Positions 35,601-46,793 of a stretch of 64,000 nt of DNA are shown in pieces. This DNA comes from Callipepla californica brunnescens. Taxonomy: Eukaryota; Chordata; Aves; Galliformes; Odontophoridae. Position 1 is the stretch's first letter; every line of letters starts with the position of its first letter. Position numbers and translations under genes: made by a program. The notes below the pieces were generated by a model, which had not been told where the DNA came from, made no database searches, and worked only from the letters and a program-made list of their open reading frames with translations. The stretch is from positions 217,501 through 281,500 of the forward strand of contig JALIRH010000112.1 of NCBI GenBank assembly GCA_023055505.1. The letters run 5' to 3'.

Positions 35601-37205
35601 TGAGGCAGCCGTAGGGCAGCTATGGTGCAGCAGTGAGGCAGCAATTAGGCAGAAGTTGGGCAGATATGGGGCAGCAGTGAGGCAGCTATGAGGAGGCTAT
35701 GGGGCAGCTATGGGGCAGCAGAGAGGCAGCTATGGGGCACGAGTGAGGCAGCTATGGGTTAGCTATGAGGAGGCCTTGAGGAGGCTATGGGGCAGATATG
35801 GGGCAGCAGTGGGGCAGCTAAGGCAGCTATGGGAAGGCTATGGGGCAGCAGTGTTGCAGCTATGAGGAGACTATGGGGAGGCTATGAGGCAGCTATGGGG
35901 CAGCAGTCGGGCAGATATAAGGCAGCTATTGGGAAGCAGTGGGGCAGCTATGGGGCGGCTATTAGGCAGCCTTTGGGCACCTATTGGGCAGCAGTGAGGC
36001 AGGTATGGGGCAGCTATGGGGCAGCTATGAGGACGTTATGGGGCAGCTATGGGGCAGCAGTGGGGCAGCAATAACGCAGTAGTGGGGCAGCTATGGGGCA
36101 GTAGTGGGGCAGCAATGAGGACGCTATAGGGAGACTATGGGGCATGTATGGAGCGGCTAGGAGGCAGCTATGGGGCAGGTATGAGGCAGCCATGGGGTGG
36201 CTGTGGGGCAGCAGTGAGGCAGCTATGAAGAGGCTATGGAAATGCTATAGGGCAGCAGTGGGGCAGCTACGGAGCGGCTATGAGGCAGCCATTTTGCATC
36301 TATGGGGCAGCAGTGGGGCAGCTACAAGGAAGCTATAGGGCAGCTATGGGACAGCAGTGGGGCAGCTATGGTGCGGCTATGAGGCAGCCATGAGGCAGAC
36401 ACGGGGCAGCAGTGGGGCAGCTATGGTGCGGCTATGAGGCAGCCATGAGGCAGATATGGGGCAGCAGTGGGGCAGCTATGAGCAGGCTTTGGGGCGGCTG
36501 TGGAGCAGCAGTGGGGAAGCTATGGGGCAGTAGTGGGGCAACTATAAGTTAGCAGTGGGGCAGCTATGGGGCGGCTATGGGGCAGCAGTGGGGCAGCTAT
36601 GAGGAGGTTATGGGGCAGCCATTGGCAGCTATGGGGCTGCAGTGAGGCAGCAATGGGGCAGCAGTGGGGCAGCTATGGGGCGGCTCTAAGGCAGCAGTGA
36701 TGCAGATATCGAGCAGCTCTGAGGAGGCTATGAGGCCGCTATGAGGCAGTAGTGGGGCAGCTATGGGGCAGCAGTGGGGTGGCTATGTGGCAGCAATGGG
36801 GCAGCCATGGGGCAGGTATGGGGCTGCAGTGGGACAGCTATGAGGAGGCTATTGGGCAGGTATAGAGCGGCTATGTGGCAGTAGTCGGGCAGCTATTGGG
36901 CAGCTATTGGGAAGCCGTGGGGCAGCTATCGGGCGGCTATTATACAGCCATGGAGCAGCTATGGTGCAGCAGTGTTGCAGCTATGAGGAGGCTATGGGGA
37001 GGCTATGGAGCAGCTATGGGGCGGCTATCTGGTGGCTATGAGGCAGCTATCGGGCAGCTCTGAGGAGGCTATGGGGCCACTATGAGGCAGTAGTGGGGCA
37101 GCTATGGGGCAGCAGTGGGGTGGCTATGGGGTGGCAGCGGGGCAGCAGTGGGGCAGCTATGGGGCTGCAGTGGGGCAGCTATGAGGAGGCTATGGGGCAG
37201 CAGTG
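32673..37205 (+). repeat. GGGGCAGCTATG / GGGGCAGCAGTG minisatellite, left part
   Basis: Units of about 10-12 bp combine GGGGCAGCTAT, GGGGCAGCAGT, GAGGCAGC, GAGGAGGCTAT and GGGGCGGCTAT. Translations give MGQLWGSYGAA-like frames that are not genes. Runs of four G spaced by about 7 bp are frequent on the plus strand. A 496-bp tandem duplication lies at 34754-35745. Confidence 0.95.
34754..35745 (+). repeat. 496-bp direct tandem duplication inside the minisatellite
   Basis: 34754-35249 and 35250-35745 appear to match base for base, including rare variants such as TATGTAACGGCTATGAGG and GCCACGGTGCAGTTATGG. It marks a recent unequal exchange, or an assembly duplication. Confidence 0.9.
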
Positions 37206-37526
37206 GGGCTGCTGGTTTCCCCCCGCTTCTTTTGTTGGAGTCCTCGCCCCTTCCATGGTTGCCCACCAATGAGGACTGGCTGATCCCTCCCCCACATCGA
37301 CGGCCCCGGACCCACAACCCCGACCCCACATCTGCAGCCCCAGCCCCATAACAGAGCCTTCAGACCCCTAACTGAGCACCCGGACTTAGAACCGAGCATC
37401 GAGCCCCATTAGCCCCAACCCCAGCCCCACATCCCCGTCCCTCACCCAACTCCGCCCCACCCCACCCACACCCTATTCCCCCCTTCTCCCTCCGCCACCC
37501 CACTCCTCCCCCCCTCCCCTTTCCCA

Positions 37527-37603
37527 CCTGCGTGTGCGCGAGCAGCCGCTGTAGCTCCCCCAGGAGCTCCACGTTGCGCGACCTCCCCCCCCGCCAACGC
37601 CAT
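37527..37603 (-). CDS. Candidate first exon on the minus strand, frame interrupted by a G8 run
   Basis: An ATG at 37603-37601 starts MALAGG. After a run of eight G (37583-37590 as C on the plus strand), a neighbouring frame carries NVELLGELQRLLAHTQ, a plausible amphipathic helix, ending exactly at CAG/GTGGGA, a good splice donor near 37527. As written the ATG and the helix are in different frames, so either the homopolymer length is wrong or polymorphic, or this is a decayed exon. I do not recognise the protein. Confidence 0.3.
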
Positions 37604-37702
37604 GGCCGAACAGCCCCACCCCCACTGCGCGCGGCTCTGGGAATAGCACTACGCGTGCGCCGGTCCCGGAAGCCGGAAACGGAAGTCCCCCCCCCCCCGC
37701 AG

Positions 37703-38035
37703 ATGAACGGAGCGGTGGAGTACTATGGCGGCGGCGGTGGCGGCGCCGCGGAAACCGCGGAAACCGCGCGTTGGAGCGGCGGCGGCGGCGGCGGCTCCGT
37801 TGCCGTGGGAACCGCGGAAACTGCGGAAACTGCGGAAACCGCGCGTTGGAGCGGCGGCGGCGGCGGCGGCTCCGTTGCCGCGGAAACCGCACGTTGGAGC
37901 GGCGGCGGCGGCTGTACGGGAGGCACTGTGAGCTTTGGGGGTGGGGCTGGGCAGGGGCAGCGGCAGCGGCAGCGGCAGCGGGGGAGGGGCGGGGCAGGAT
38001 TCCGGGGCCGCGCGGCGCTCTCTTTTTTCCCCTAG
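37703..38035 (+). CDS. Candidate glycine-rich ORF with internal repeats
   Basis: The ATG at 37703 opens 110 codons: MNGAVEYYGGGGGG, then repeats built from AETAETARWSGGGGGG and SVA, then an arginine/glutamine-rich tail and stop. The repeats come from a tandemly duplicated CG-rich DNA unit (GCGGAAACCGCGCGTTGGAG plus CGG runs). No known family is recognised. It may be the coding start of a gene using this CpG island, or only GC-rich repeat DNA that happens to be open. Confidence 0.25.
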   Translation: MNGAVEYYGGGGGGAAETAETARWSGGGGGGSVAVGTAETAETAETARWSGGGGGGSVAAETARWSGGGGCTGGTVSFGGGAGQGQRQRQRQRGRGGAGFRGRAALSFFP

Positions 38036-38046
38036 CACTTGTAACA

Positions 38047-41000
38047 TCTATGAGGAGGCTATGGGGAGGATATGAGGCAGCTATGGGGTGGCTATGGGGC
38101 TGCAGTAAGGCAGGTATGGGGCAGAAATGAGGCAGCCACGGGGCAGCAGTGGGGCAGCTATGGGGCAGCTATGGGACAGAAGTGGGGCAGCTCTAAGGGT
38201 AGCCATGGGGCAGTTATGGGGCAACAGTGGGGCAGGTATGGGGCGGCTATTAGGCAGCCATTAAGCAGCTATGAGGCAGTAGTGGGGCAGCTATGAGGAA
38301 GCAGTGATGGAGCTATGGAGTAGCAGTGAGGCAGCTATAAGGAGGCTATGGGAGGCTATGGGGCAGCTATGGTGCATCAGTGAGGAAGGTATGGGGCGGC
38401 TTTGGGGCAGCATTTTGGCAGCTATGGGGCAGCAGTGGGACAGCTATGAGGAGGCTATGGGGAAGCTATGTGGCAGCAGAGAGCTAGCTATGGGGCAGCT
38501 ATGAGGAGGCTAAGGGGAGGCTATGGGGCAGCTATAGAGCGCCTATGTGGCAGTAGTTGGGCAGATATAAGGCAGCAGTGGGGCAGCTATGGGGCGGGAA
38601 TTAGGCAGCCATGGGGCACGTATGGGGCAGCAGTGAGGTAGCTATGGGGCAGCTATGGGTCAGCTATGAGGAGGTTATGGGGAGGCAATGGAGCAGCAGT
38701 GGGGCAGATATGGGACGGTTATTAAGAGGCTATGTGGCAGCTATGGGGCATTAGTGGGGCAGCTATGGGGAAGTAGTGGGGCAGATATGGGGCAGCAGTG
38801 AGGCAGCTATGGGGTAGCTATGAGAAAGCTATGGGGCAGTAGTGAGGAAGTAGTGAGGCAGCTATGAGAAGGCTGTGGGGAAGCTATGGGGCAGCTATGG
38901 GGCACCAGTGAGGCAGCTATAGGGAGGCTACGGGGCAGCAGTGAGGGAGTAGAGAGTCAAATATGGGGCATTAGTGCGGCAGCTATGGGGCATTAGTGGG
39001 GCAGTTATGAGGAGGCTATGGGGAGGCTATGGAGCAGCTATGGGGCAGCTATAGGGCAGCAGGGAGGTAGCAATGGGGCAGCAGTTGGGAAGCTATGATG
39101 AGGCTATGGTGAGTCTACGGGGCAGCTATGGTACACCAGTGAGGCAGCCATGGGGCAGCTATGGTACACCAGTGAGGCAGCCATGGGGCAGCAATGGGGC
39201 ACCAATGGGACAGTTATGAGGAGGCTGTGGGGAAGCTATGGGGCAGCTATGGGGCAGCAATGAGGAGGGTATGGAGAGGCTATGGGGCAGCTATGGTGCA
39301 ACAGTGAGGCAGCTATGGGGTAGCTTTGAGGAGGCTGTGGGGAGGATATGGGGTAGATATGTGGCAACGGTGAGGTAGCTATGGGGAAGCTATGGGGCAG
39401 CAATGAGGGAGTAGTCGGTCAGCTATGGGGCATTAGTGCTGCAGCTATGGGGCCGAGTGGGGCAGTTAAGAGGAGGCTATGGGGAGGCTATGGGGCAGCT
39501 ATCGGACAGCATTGAGCTAGCTTTAGAACAGCTATGAGGAGGCTATGGGGCAGATATGGGGCAGCAGTCGGGCAGCTATGGGGCGGATATGGAGCAGCAG
39601 TGGGGCAGGTATGGGGCAGTAGTAAGACAGCTATGTGGCAGCAGTGGGGCAGATATGAGGAGGCTATGAGGAGGCTATGGGGCGGCTATGAAGCAGCAGT
39701 GAGGCAGTTATGAGGCGGCTATGGGTCAGATATGTGGCAGCAGTGAAGCAGCTATGGTGCGGCTATAAGGCAGCCATGGGGCAGCTATGGGTTAGCAGTG
39801 AGTCAGCTATGGGGCAGCAGTTGGGCAGCTATGAGGAGGCTATGGGGCAGCAGTTGGGCAGCTATGAGGAGGCTATGGGGCAGCTATGGAGCAGATTTGA
39901 AACAGCTTTGGGGCGGCTGTGGGGCAGTAGTTTGGCAGCTATGAGGCAGCAGTTGGGCAGCAGTTGGGGCAGTAGTGAGGCAGCTATGTGGCAGCTCAGG
40001 AGAGGCTATGGGGCAGCTATGGGGCATTAGTGGGGCAGCTATGGGGAAGTAGTGGGGCAGATATGGGGCAGCAGTGAGGCAGCTATGGGGTAGCTATTGG
40101 GCAGTAGTGGGGAAGCAGTGAGGCAGCTATGGGGCAGCAGTTGGGCAGCTATAAAGAGGCTATGGAGAGGCTGTGCGGCAGCTATGGTGCATCAGTGAGG
40201 AAGCTATGGGGCGTCTTTAGGGCAGCAGTTTGACAGCTATGAGGCAGTCACGGGGCAGCTATGGGACAGCAGTGGGACAGCTATGAGGAGGCTAGAGGGC
40301 AGCTGTGGGGCAGCTATGAGGAGGCTATGGGGAGGCTATGGGGCAGGTATATAGTGGCTATGTGGCAGTAGTCAGGCAGATATAAGGCATCAATGGGGCA
40401 GCAGTGGGGCAGCTATTGGGCGGCTATTAGGCAGCCATGGGGCGGCTATGGGGCAGCAGGGAGGTAGCAATGGGGCAGCAGTGGAGCAGCTATGATGAGG
40501 CTATGACAAGGCTCTGGGGCAGCTATGGTGCACCAGTGAGGCAGCTATTGGGTAGCTATGAAGAGGCTGTGGGGAGGCTATGGGGCAGATATGTGGCAAC
40601 GTTGAGGTAGCTATTGAGAAGCTATGGGGCAGCAGTGAGGCAGTAGTGGGTCAGCTATGGGGCATTAGTGCTGCAGCTATGGGGCCGCAGTGGGGCATCT
40701 AAGAGGAAGCTATAGGGAGGCTATGGGGCAGCTATGGGGCAGCAGTGAGCTAGCTATAGAACAGCTATGAGGAGGCTATGGGGCAGCTATGGAGCAGATT
40801 TGAAACAGCTTTGGGGCGGCTATGGGGCAGTAGTTTGGCAGCTATGAGGCAGCAGTTGGGCAGCTATGGGGCAGTAGTGAGGCAGCTATGTGGCGGCTCA
40901 GGAGAGGCTATGGGGCAGCTATGGGGCATTAGTGGGGCAGCTATGGGGAAGTAGTGGGGCAGGTAAGGGGCAGAAGTGAGGCAGCTATGAGGTAGCTATG

Positions 41001-43546
41001 AGGAGGCTATGGGGCAGTAGTGGGGAAGCAGTGAGGCAGCTATGGGGCAGCAGTTGGGCAGCTATGAGGAGGCTATGGGGAGGCTATGGGGCAGCAGTGA
41101 GGCAGTTTTGGGGCACCAGTGAGGCAGCTATGGGGAGGCTACGGGGCAGCAGTCGGGCAGCTATGGGGCGGATATGGAGCAGCAGTGGGGCAGATATGAG
41201 GAGGCTATGAGGAGGCTATGGGGCAGCAGTGAGGCAGCTATGGGACAGGTATGAGGCACTTATCAAGCAGCTCTGGGGCAGCGGTGTGGCAGCTAAGAGG
41301 AGGCAATTGGGAGGCTATGGGGCAGCTATGAAGCAGCAGTGAGGCAGCTATGGGGCGTCTATGGGGCAGCAGTGGGGCAACTATGAGGAGACTATGGGGA
41401 GGCTATGGGGCAGCTATTGGGCAGCAGTGAGGCAGCAATGAGGCAGCTATGAGGAGGCTATGGGAAGCCGATGAGGCAGCTATAGAGCGGCTATGGGGCA
41501 GTAGTGGGGCAGCTATTGGGAAGCAGTGGCAAGGCTATCGGGCGGCTATTAGGAAGCCATTGGGCACCATGGGGCAGCAGTGAGGCAGCTATGGGACGGC
41601 TATGGGGAGGCTATGGGGCAGCAGTGGGGCAGCTATGGAGCAGATATCGAGAGGTTATGAGGCAGCTATGGGGTGGCGATGAGGCAGACATAGGGAAGCT
41701 ATGGTGGAGCAGGGAGGCAGCTATGGGGTGGCTATGGGTCAGCAGTGAGACAGCTATGGGGCAAGTATGGGGAGGCTATGGGGCAGTAATGGGGCAGCTA
41801 TGGGGCGGCTATGAGGCAGCCATGGGGTACGTCTGGGGCACCAGTGAGGCAGCTATGGGGAGGCTATGGGGCAGCCATGGGGTACGTCTGGGGCACCAGT
41901 GAGGCAGCTAAGGGCAGCAGTGAGGCAGCTATGGGGAGGCTATGGGGCAGCAGTGAGGCAGTAGTGGGTCAGCTATGGGGCATAAGTGCTGCAGCTATGG
42001 GGCTGCAGTGGGGCAGCTAAGAGGAAGCTATGGGGAGGCTATGGGGCAGCTATTGTGCATCAGTGAGGAAGCTACGAGGCGGCAATGGGGCAGCAGTTTT
42101 GCAGTTATGAGGCAGCTATGGGGCAGCAGTGAGGCAGCTATGAGGAGACTATGGGGAGGCTATGGGGCAGAAGTGGGGCAGCTATGGGGTAGCCATGGGG
42201 CAGCCATCAAACGGCTATGGGGCAGCAGTGGGGCAGCTAAGAGGAGGCTATGGACCAGCTATGGGGCGGCTACAAGGCAGCCATGGGGCAACTATGGGGA
42301 AGCAGTGAGAGAGCTATGAGGAGGCTATGGGTAGGCTATAGGGCAGGTATTGGACAGCTATGAGGCAGCCATGGTGCAGCTATGGGGCAGCAGTGGGGCA
42401 GCAATGGGGCGGCTATTAGGCAGCCATGGGGTGGCAATGGGACACCAGTGAGACATCTATGGGGTGGATATGTAGCAGCAGTGGGGCAGGTATGGGGCAG
42501 TAGTGGGGTAGCTATGAGGAGGCTACGGGGCAACTATGGGGCAGCAGAGAGGCAGCGATGGGACAGGTATGAGGAGGCTATGGGGAGACTACGGGGCAGC
42601 TATGAAGCTGCAGTGAGGCAGCTATGGGGCGGCTATGGGGAGGCTATGGGGCAGCTATGGAAAAGCTATGAGGCAACCATGGGGCTGCAGTTGGGCATCT
42701 CTGGGGCCGCATTGAGGAAGCTATGGGGCAGCTCCGAGGAGCCTATGCAGCAGCTATGGAGCGGCTATGAGGCAGCTATGGGGCAGGTATGAGGCAGCCA
42801 TGGGGCGGCTGTGGGGCAGCAGTGAGGCAGCTATGAAGAGGCTATGGGGAGGCTATGGGGCAGCAGTGGGGCAGCTACGGGGCGGCTATGAGGCAGCCAT
42901 TGGGCATCTAAGGGGCAGCAGTGGGGCAGCTATAAAGAGGCTATGGGGAGGCTATGGGGCAGCTATGGTGCATCAGTGAGGAAGCTATGGGGCGTCAATG
43001 GGGCAGCAGTTTGACAGCTATGAGGCAGCCACGGGGCAGCTATGGGGCAGCAGTGGGACAGCTATGAGGAGGCTATAGGGCAGCTATGGGGCAGCTCTGA
43101 GGAGGCTATGGGGAGGCTATGGAGCAGCTATGGGGCAGCAGTGAGGAAGCTATGGGGCGGCTATGAGGCAGCTATGGGGTAGCAGTGAGACAGCTATGAG
43201 GAGGCTACGGGGAGGCTATAGGGCAGTTATGGGGCGGGTATTAGACAGCCATGGGGCGGCTATGGGGCAGCAGGGAGGTAGCAATGGGGCAGCAGTGGGG
43301 CAGCTATGATGAGGCTATGGCGAGGCTCTGGGGCAGCTATGGTGCACCAGTGAGGCAGCTATTGGGTAGCTGTGAGGAGGCTGTGGGGAGGCTATGGGGC
43401 AGATATGCGGCAACGGTGAGGCAGCTATTGGGAAGCTATGGGGCAGCAGTGAGGCAGTAGTGGGTCAGCGATGGGGCAGCAGTGAGGCAGCTATGGGGCT
43501 GCAGTGGGGCATCTAAGAGGAAGCTATGGTGAGGCTATGGGGCAGC
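38047..43546 (+). repeat. GGGGCAGCTATG minisatellite, right part
   Basis: Same unit family as 32673-37205. Larger internal duplications are apparent, for example GGGGCATTAGTGGGGCAGC-containing blocks near 38745, 40023 and 40921, and GAGCAGATTTGAAACAGC near 39890 and 40795. It ends inside a retroviral pol sequence at 43546/43547 without an LTR. No gene is seen. Confidence 0.93.
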
Positions 43547-44210
43547 TATGGGGCAGCAATCGGGCTTTCCCACAAAGCGACACAATCCATCTGTGAACAG
43601 GGCGTATCTCTTTTCATCTTCTGTTAGTTCATTATATGGTGAGGCTTCTTTAGCACGTGACACCTCCTCTGCTGGGGTTGTTCCAAACTTTTTACCTTCA
43701 GGCCAGTCCATGATCACCTCCAGGATTCCTGAACGGTTGGGGTTCCCCATCCGAGCTCGCTGTGTAATCAGCGCAATCCACTTACTCCAAGTGGCATCAG
43801 TAGCATGATGGGTAGAGGGAACTGTTCCTTTAAACATCCAGTTCAGTACTGGCAGTCGAGGTGCCAGAAGGAGCTGCGTTTCAGTACCGATTACTTCAGA
43901 AGCAGCTCGAACCCCCTGATATGCGGCTAAGATCTCCTTCTCAGTTGGAGTGTAGCGCTCCTCAGACCCCCTGTATGCTCGACTCCAGAAACCAAGGGGT
44001 CGGCCTTGGGTCTCTCCAGAAGCTCTTTGCCACAAACTCCAAGTGGGACCTTCCTTTCCAGCAGCAGTGTAGAGGATGTTCTTTACATCCTGTCCCGTCC
44101 GCACTGGCCCCAGGGCCACGGCACGGGCTATCTCCTGCTTCATTTGCTCAAAAGCCTGCTGCTGCTCAGGGCCCCACACAAAATCATTCTTCTTCCAGAG
44201 GTCACCTGAT
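43547..44210 (-). pseudogene. ERV RT connection / start of RNase H, truncated
   Basis: This continues the pol gene in a different frame from the RT upstream; the frame change is near 44210. Recognisable parts are KKNDFVWGPEQQQAFEQMKQ (typical after the RT), GRPLGFWSRAYRGSEERYTP and the RNase H start YALFTDG at about 43590. The frame runs straight into GGGGCAGC repeat at 43546, giving a hybrid repeat-derived tail. The catalytic set of RNase H is incomplete, so the domain is dead. Confidence 0.85.
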
Positions 44211-45117
44211 AAAGGGGGCTCACAATGAGGCTGTAGTTTGGAACATGCAGTCTCCAAAATCCCACTACACCCAGAAAAGCTTGGCTCTCTGTCTTACTGG
44301 TGGGTGGAGACATGGCAGTAATTTTGTCAATCCCATCTGTTGGGATGTGACGACGTCCATCTTGCCACTTTATGCCTAGGAACTGAATTTCTTGTGCAGG
44401 TCCTTTCACTTTGCTTCGCTTAATAGCGAAGCCAGCTCGCAGGAGGATCTGGATTATTGTCTCTCCTTTCTTAAAAACTTCCTCTGCTGTATTGCCCCAT
44501 ACAGCAATATCATCGATGTACTGCAGATGCTCAGGAGCAGCACCCTGTTCCAATGCAGTTTGGATCAACCCATGGCAAATGGTTGGGCTGTGCTTCCACC
44601 CCTGGGGCAAACGGTTCCAGGTGTACTGAACGCCTCTCCAGGTGAAGGCAAACTGTGGCCTGCATTCTGTGGCCAAGGGAATTGAAAAGAAGGCGTTAGC
44701 AATGTCAATGGTGGCATACCACTTGGCTGCTTTTGACTCCAGTTCATACTGGAGTTGAAGCATGTCTGGCACAGCAGCACTCAGTGGAGGTGTGACTTCG
44801 TTCAGGCCACGGTAATCTACCGTCAACCTCCATTCTCTGTTGGCTTTACGCACTGGCCATATGGGGCTGTTAAACGGGGAGTGAGTTTTGCTGATCACTC
44901 CCTGGCTCTCTAGCTGACGAATCAGATGATGAATGGGGAGCAAGGAATCCCTGTTGGTGCGGTACTGCCGTCTGTGCACCGTTTTTGTAGCAATTGGTAC
45001 CTGTTGCTCCTCCACTTGTAGCAACCCCACAACAGATGGATCTTCTGACAGGCCAGGTAAAACAGATAGTTGCTTAATGCTATCTGTGTCCACAGTAGCT
45101 ATTCCAAAAGCCCATCG
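44211..45117 (-). pseudogene. ERV reverse transcriptase
   Basis: The RT frame follows the protease in the same frame after one in-frame TAG (45118-45120). Counting from 45093, conserved features are VDYRGLNEV (about residues 92-100), the first catalytic aspartate in ATID (130), LPQGWKHSP (162-170) and the active-site box YIDD (192-195). The open stretch runs to about 44210, where a frameshift separates it from the rest of pol. The catalytic triad residues are intact, but the stop and frameshift make it non-functional as written. Confidence 0.9.
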
Positions 45118-45365
45118 CTACCCCTTGGGATCCTTAAAGTGCCCCCTTCTGAGATAGTCTATACCAAGTATGCGTGGGGCCCCCTGTCCAATCACTATAA
45201 GATGCTTCTGCCAGTCTTTACCCGTGAGGCTTATTTCTGCCTCCAGCACAGACAATTCCTGAAAGCCGCCAGTCACTCCAGAGAGATGAATCAATTCTGC
45301 CCCTTTATAACTTGAAGGCGTTAGAGTACATTGTGCACCAGTATCCACCAGTGCCTCCTATTTCT
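45118..45365 (-). pseudogene. ERV aspartic protease
   Basis: The protease active site reads EALVDTGAQCTLTP, with intact DTGA, and the characteristic C-terminal ILGIDYL motif follows about 50 residues later. A TAG stop separates the active-site start from upstream sequence and another TAG (45118-45120) separates it from RT; all of it is in the same frame as gag. Retroviral proteases act as dimers to cut Gag and Pol. This one is short but keeps its key residues. Confidence 0.85.
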
Positions 45366-45552
45366 GTGGGTTTGATGTGCCAGGCCACCGAATCCACACA
45401 GTCCAATACACTCTATTATCCCTCTCCCTCCTCTGGCTGAGGGCAGGGCCCCTCTATTCATTACCTGTAGTGACGGGAACAACTTCGCTGGTAGTTGGTC
45501 TGTGTTGTAATTCTCTCACCTGTACTCGCAGTGCAGGGGTGGGTTTTTGATG

Positions 45553-46641
45553 TCATTCCTTCATATCTTCTCCATTTGCACGTAAGTAACTCCACAAAGC
45601 CGCACGCGACATGAAGTTAGTGAAGTTAGTGCTGTCATTTGCTCGAGCAGGATGGCGTTTGCTTCTGATAGCTGCAACCGATTCAACCCTATCAATCAGT
45701 TGGGATAATTTTCCCAGTATATCTTCCATTTGTCCTTCTAACTTTGATATGGCTGAAATGGACGCGTATGGCGGCGGAAATTTTTGTTTGAAGTTTTGAA
45801 GTGTAAGAATTAGTTCAAAAACTGGGGGTTTTCTGTCTTGGTCCTCATATCTGTTGAACGTTGTCACTAGTGTACCGGCGTACCTTTCTGGTGCTGACTT
45901 TGAAAGCTTCTGACATATTTCGGGTGTACTCCTTACTTTCTCCGGATCATGGTCCCGATCGTCAGGATCAAAGGTGGGATCATACAGCATTTCCGCCACA
46001 GCTGTTTCTCTCAAATACTGGATGCCTTCCTCAATAGTTTTCCACCTTTTCACTTTAGGTGCCAGGTCACTCTTGTAGGGATATCTTTCCCTCACAGCTA
46101 CTAGCATTCGTTGCCAGAGGCTGGCGATTCCATCCATATACCTGCTGATTCCTCTGTCGACAGCCGGATCTCGGGCAATGTTTCCTAGTTGGCGAGCTTC
46201 GTTACTATCAAGGGACACACTGTTGGCCCGGTTGTCCCAACACCGAAGCAACCAAGTGACAATACTCTCATCTGGACGTCGAATAAACTCCTTTCTTGAG
46301 CCTTGGATCTCAGACATTTTCACGGGCCAACGAAACGTCGTAACTTTAACTTTCTCTTCACCTTCATCATCACTTTCTTCTCCATGTCTCTCACTTTTCT
46401 TTGTTGCCTTTCTCGATGGTGATGGGGTTGTGGCCACCCCCTCACCTATATCTTCCTCTTCTTTCGGCACCTCTTCTTTGCGTTCTAGGCGCGAGGACAC
46501 ACGTTTCCATTTCTTGCCTTCCACAGGGGCAACTGACTTTGATACTGGTGCTTCCTTTGGCTGGTCAGGTGTGACCGGGAGGTTTTCCTCTTTGGTTTGG
46601 GCCTCAGTTTGGACACTCTCTCTCTTCATAATAGTATATAA
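45553..46641 (-). CDS. ERV gag, open frame
   Basis: An uninterrupted frame of about 360 codons ends in TGA at 45553. The first in-frame ATG is at about 46629 (IMKRESVQTE); sequence before it is open back to a TGA. The N-terminal third is acidic and lysine-rich (KEEVPKEEEDIGEG). The middle has a capsid-like helical region with RRPDESIVTWLLRCWDN and AVDRGISRYMDGIASLWQRM. I see no CCHC zinc knuckle in the frame. The lack of stops over more than 1 kb makes it the best-preserved gene of this element. Gag and protease are in the same frame, separated by stops. Confidence 0.75.
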   Translation of the reverse strand, partial: LYTIMKRESVQTEAQTKEENLPVTPDQPKEAPVSKSVAPVEGKKWKRVSSRLERKEEVPKEEEDIGEGVATTPSPSRKATKKSERHGEESDDEGEEKVKVTTFRWPVKMSEIQGSRKEFIRRPDESIVTWLLRCWDNRANSVSLDSNEARQLGNIARDPAVDRGISRYMDGIASLWQRMLVAVRERYPYKSDLAPKVKRWKTIEEGIQYLRETAVAEMLYDPTFDPDDRDHDPEKVRSTPEICQKLSKSAPERYAGTLVTTFNRYEDQDRKPPVFELILTLQNFKQKFPPPYASISAISKLEGQMEDILGKLSQLIDRVESVAAIRSKRHPARANDSTNFTNFMSRAALWSYLRANGEDMKE

Positions 46642-46793
46642 ACCTCGGTAAGCATAGGCCAAGCCCCAAATAAGTGTTCCACCTCAGATCTTTCTGAGCC
46701 GCAGCACCCTTTACTCAGATACAGGCCTAGCTCCTCAGGATCCTGCAATTGTTCAGGAGAAAAATCCCATGACACCGGGTGTCCCCATCCTTC

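Larger units (their letters stand above)
37206..38046. promoter_or_regulatory. CpG-island-like segment within the minisatellite
   Basis: The segment is non-minisatellite DNA with dense CpG, flanked on both sides by GGGGCAGC repeat. It contains three adjacent ETS-type cores near 37663-37687 (CCCGGAAGCCGGAAACGGAAG in outline), a CGCGTGCGCC element, poly-C tracts, and runs of CGG and CAG-like codons. Candidate first exons occur on both strands (minus from 37603, plus from 37703), suggesting a bidirectional promoter. The minus side continues into C-rich sequence at 37300-37500 that looks intronic. Confidence 0.65.

Noticed and set aside
32595..43460. Frames of the MGQLWGSYGAAMRRLWGG kind, up to 136 codons
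   Set aside because: Translations of GGGGCAGCTATG repeat; no start context or domain.
43861..44379. Plus-strand open frame opposite the ERV pol
   Set aside because: It is antisense to a clear RT/RNase H reading and has no independent features.
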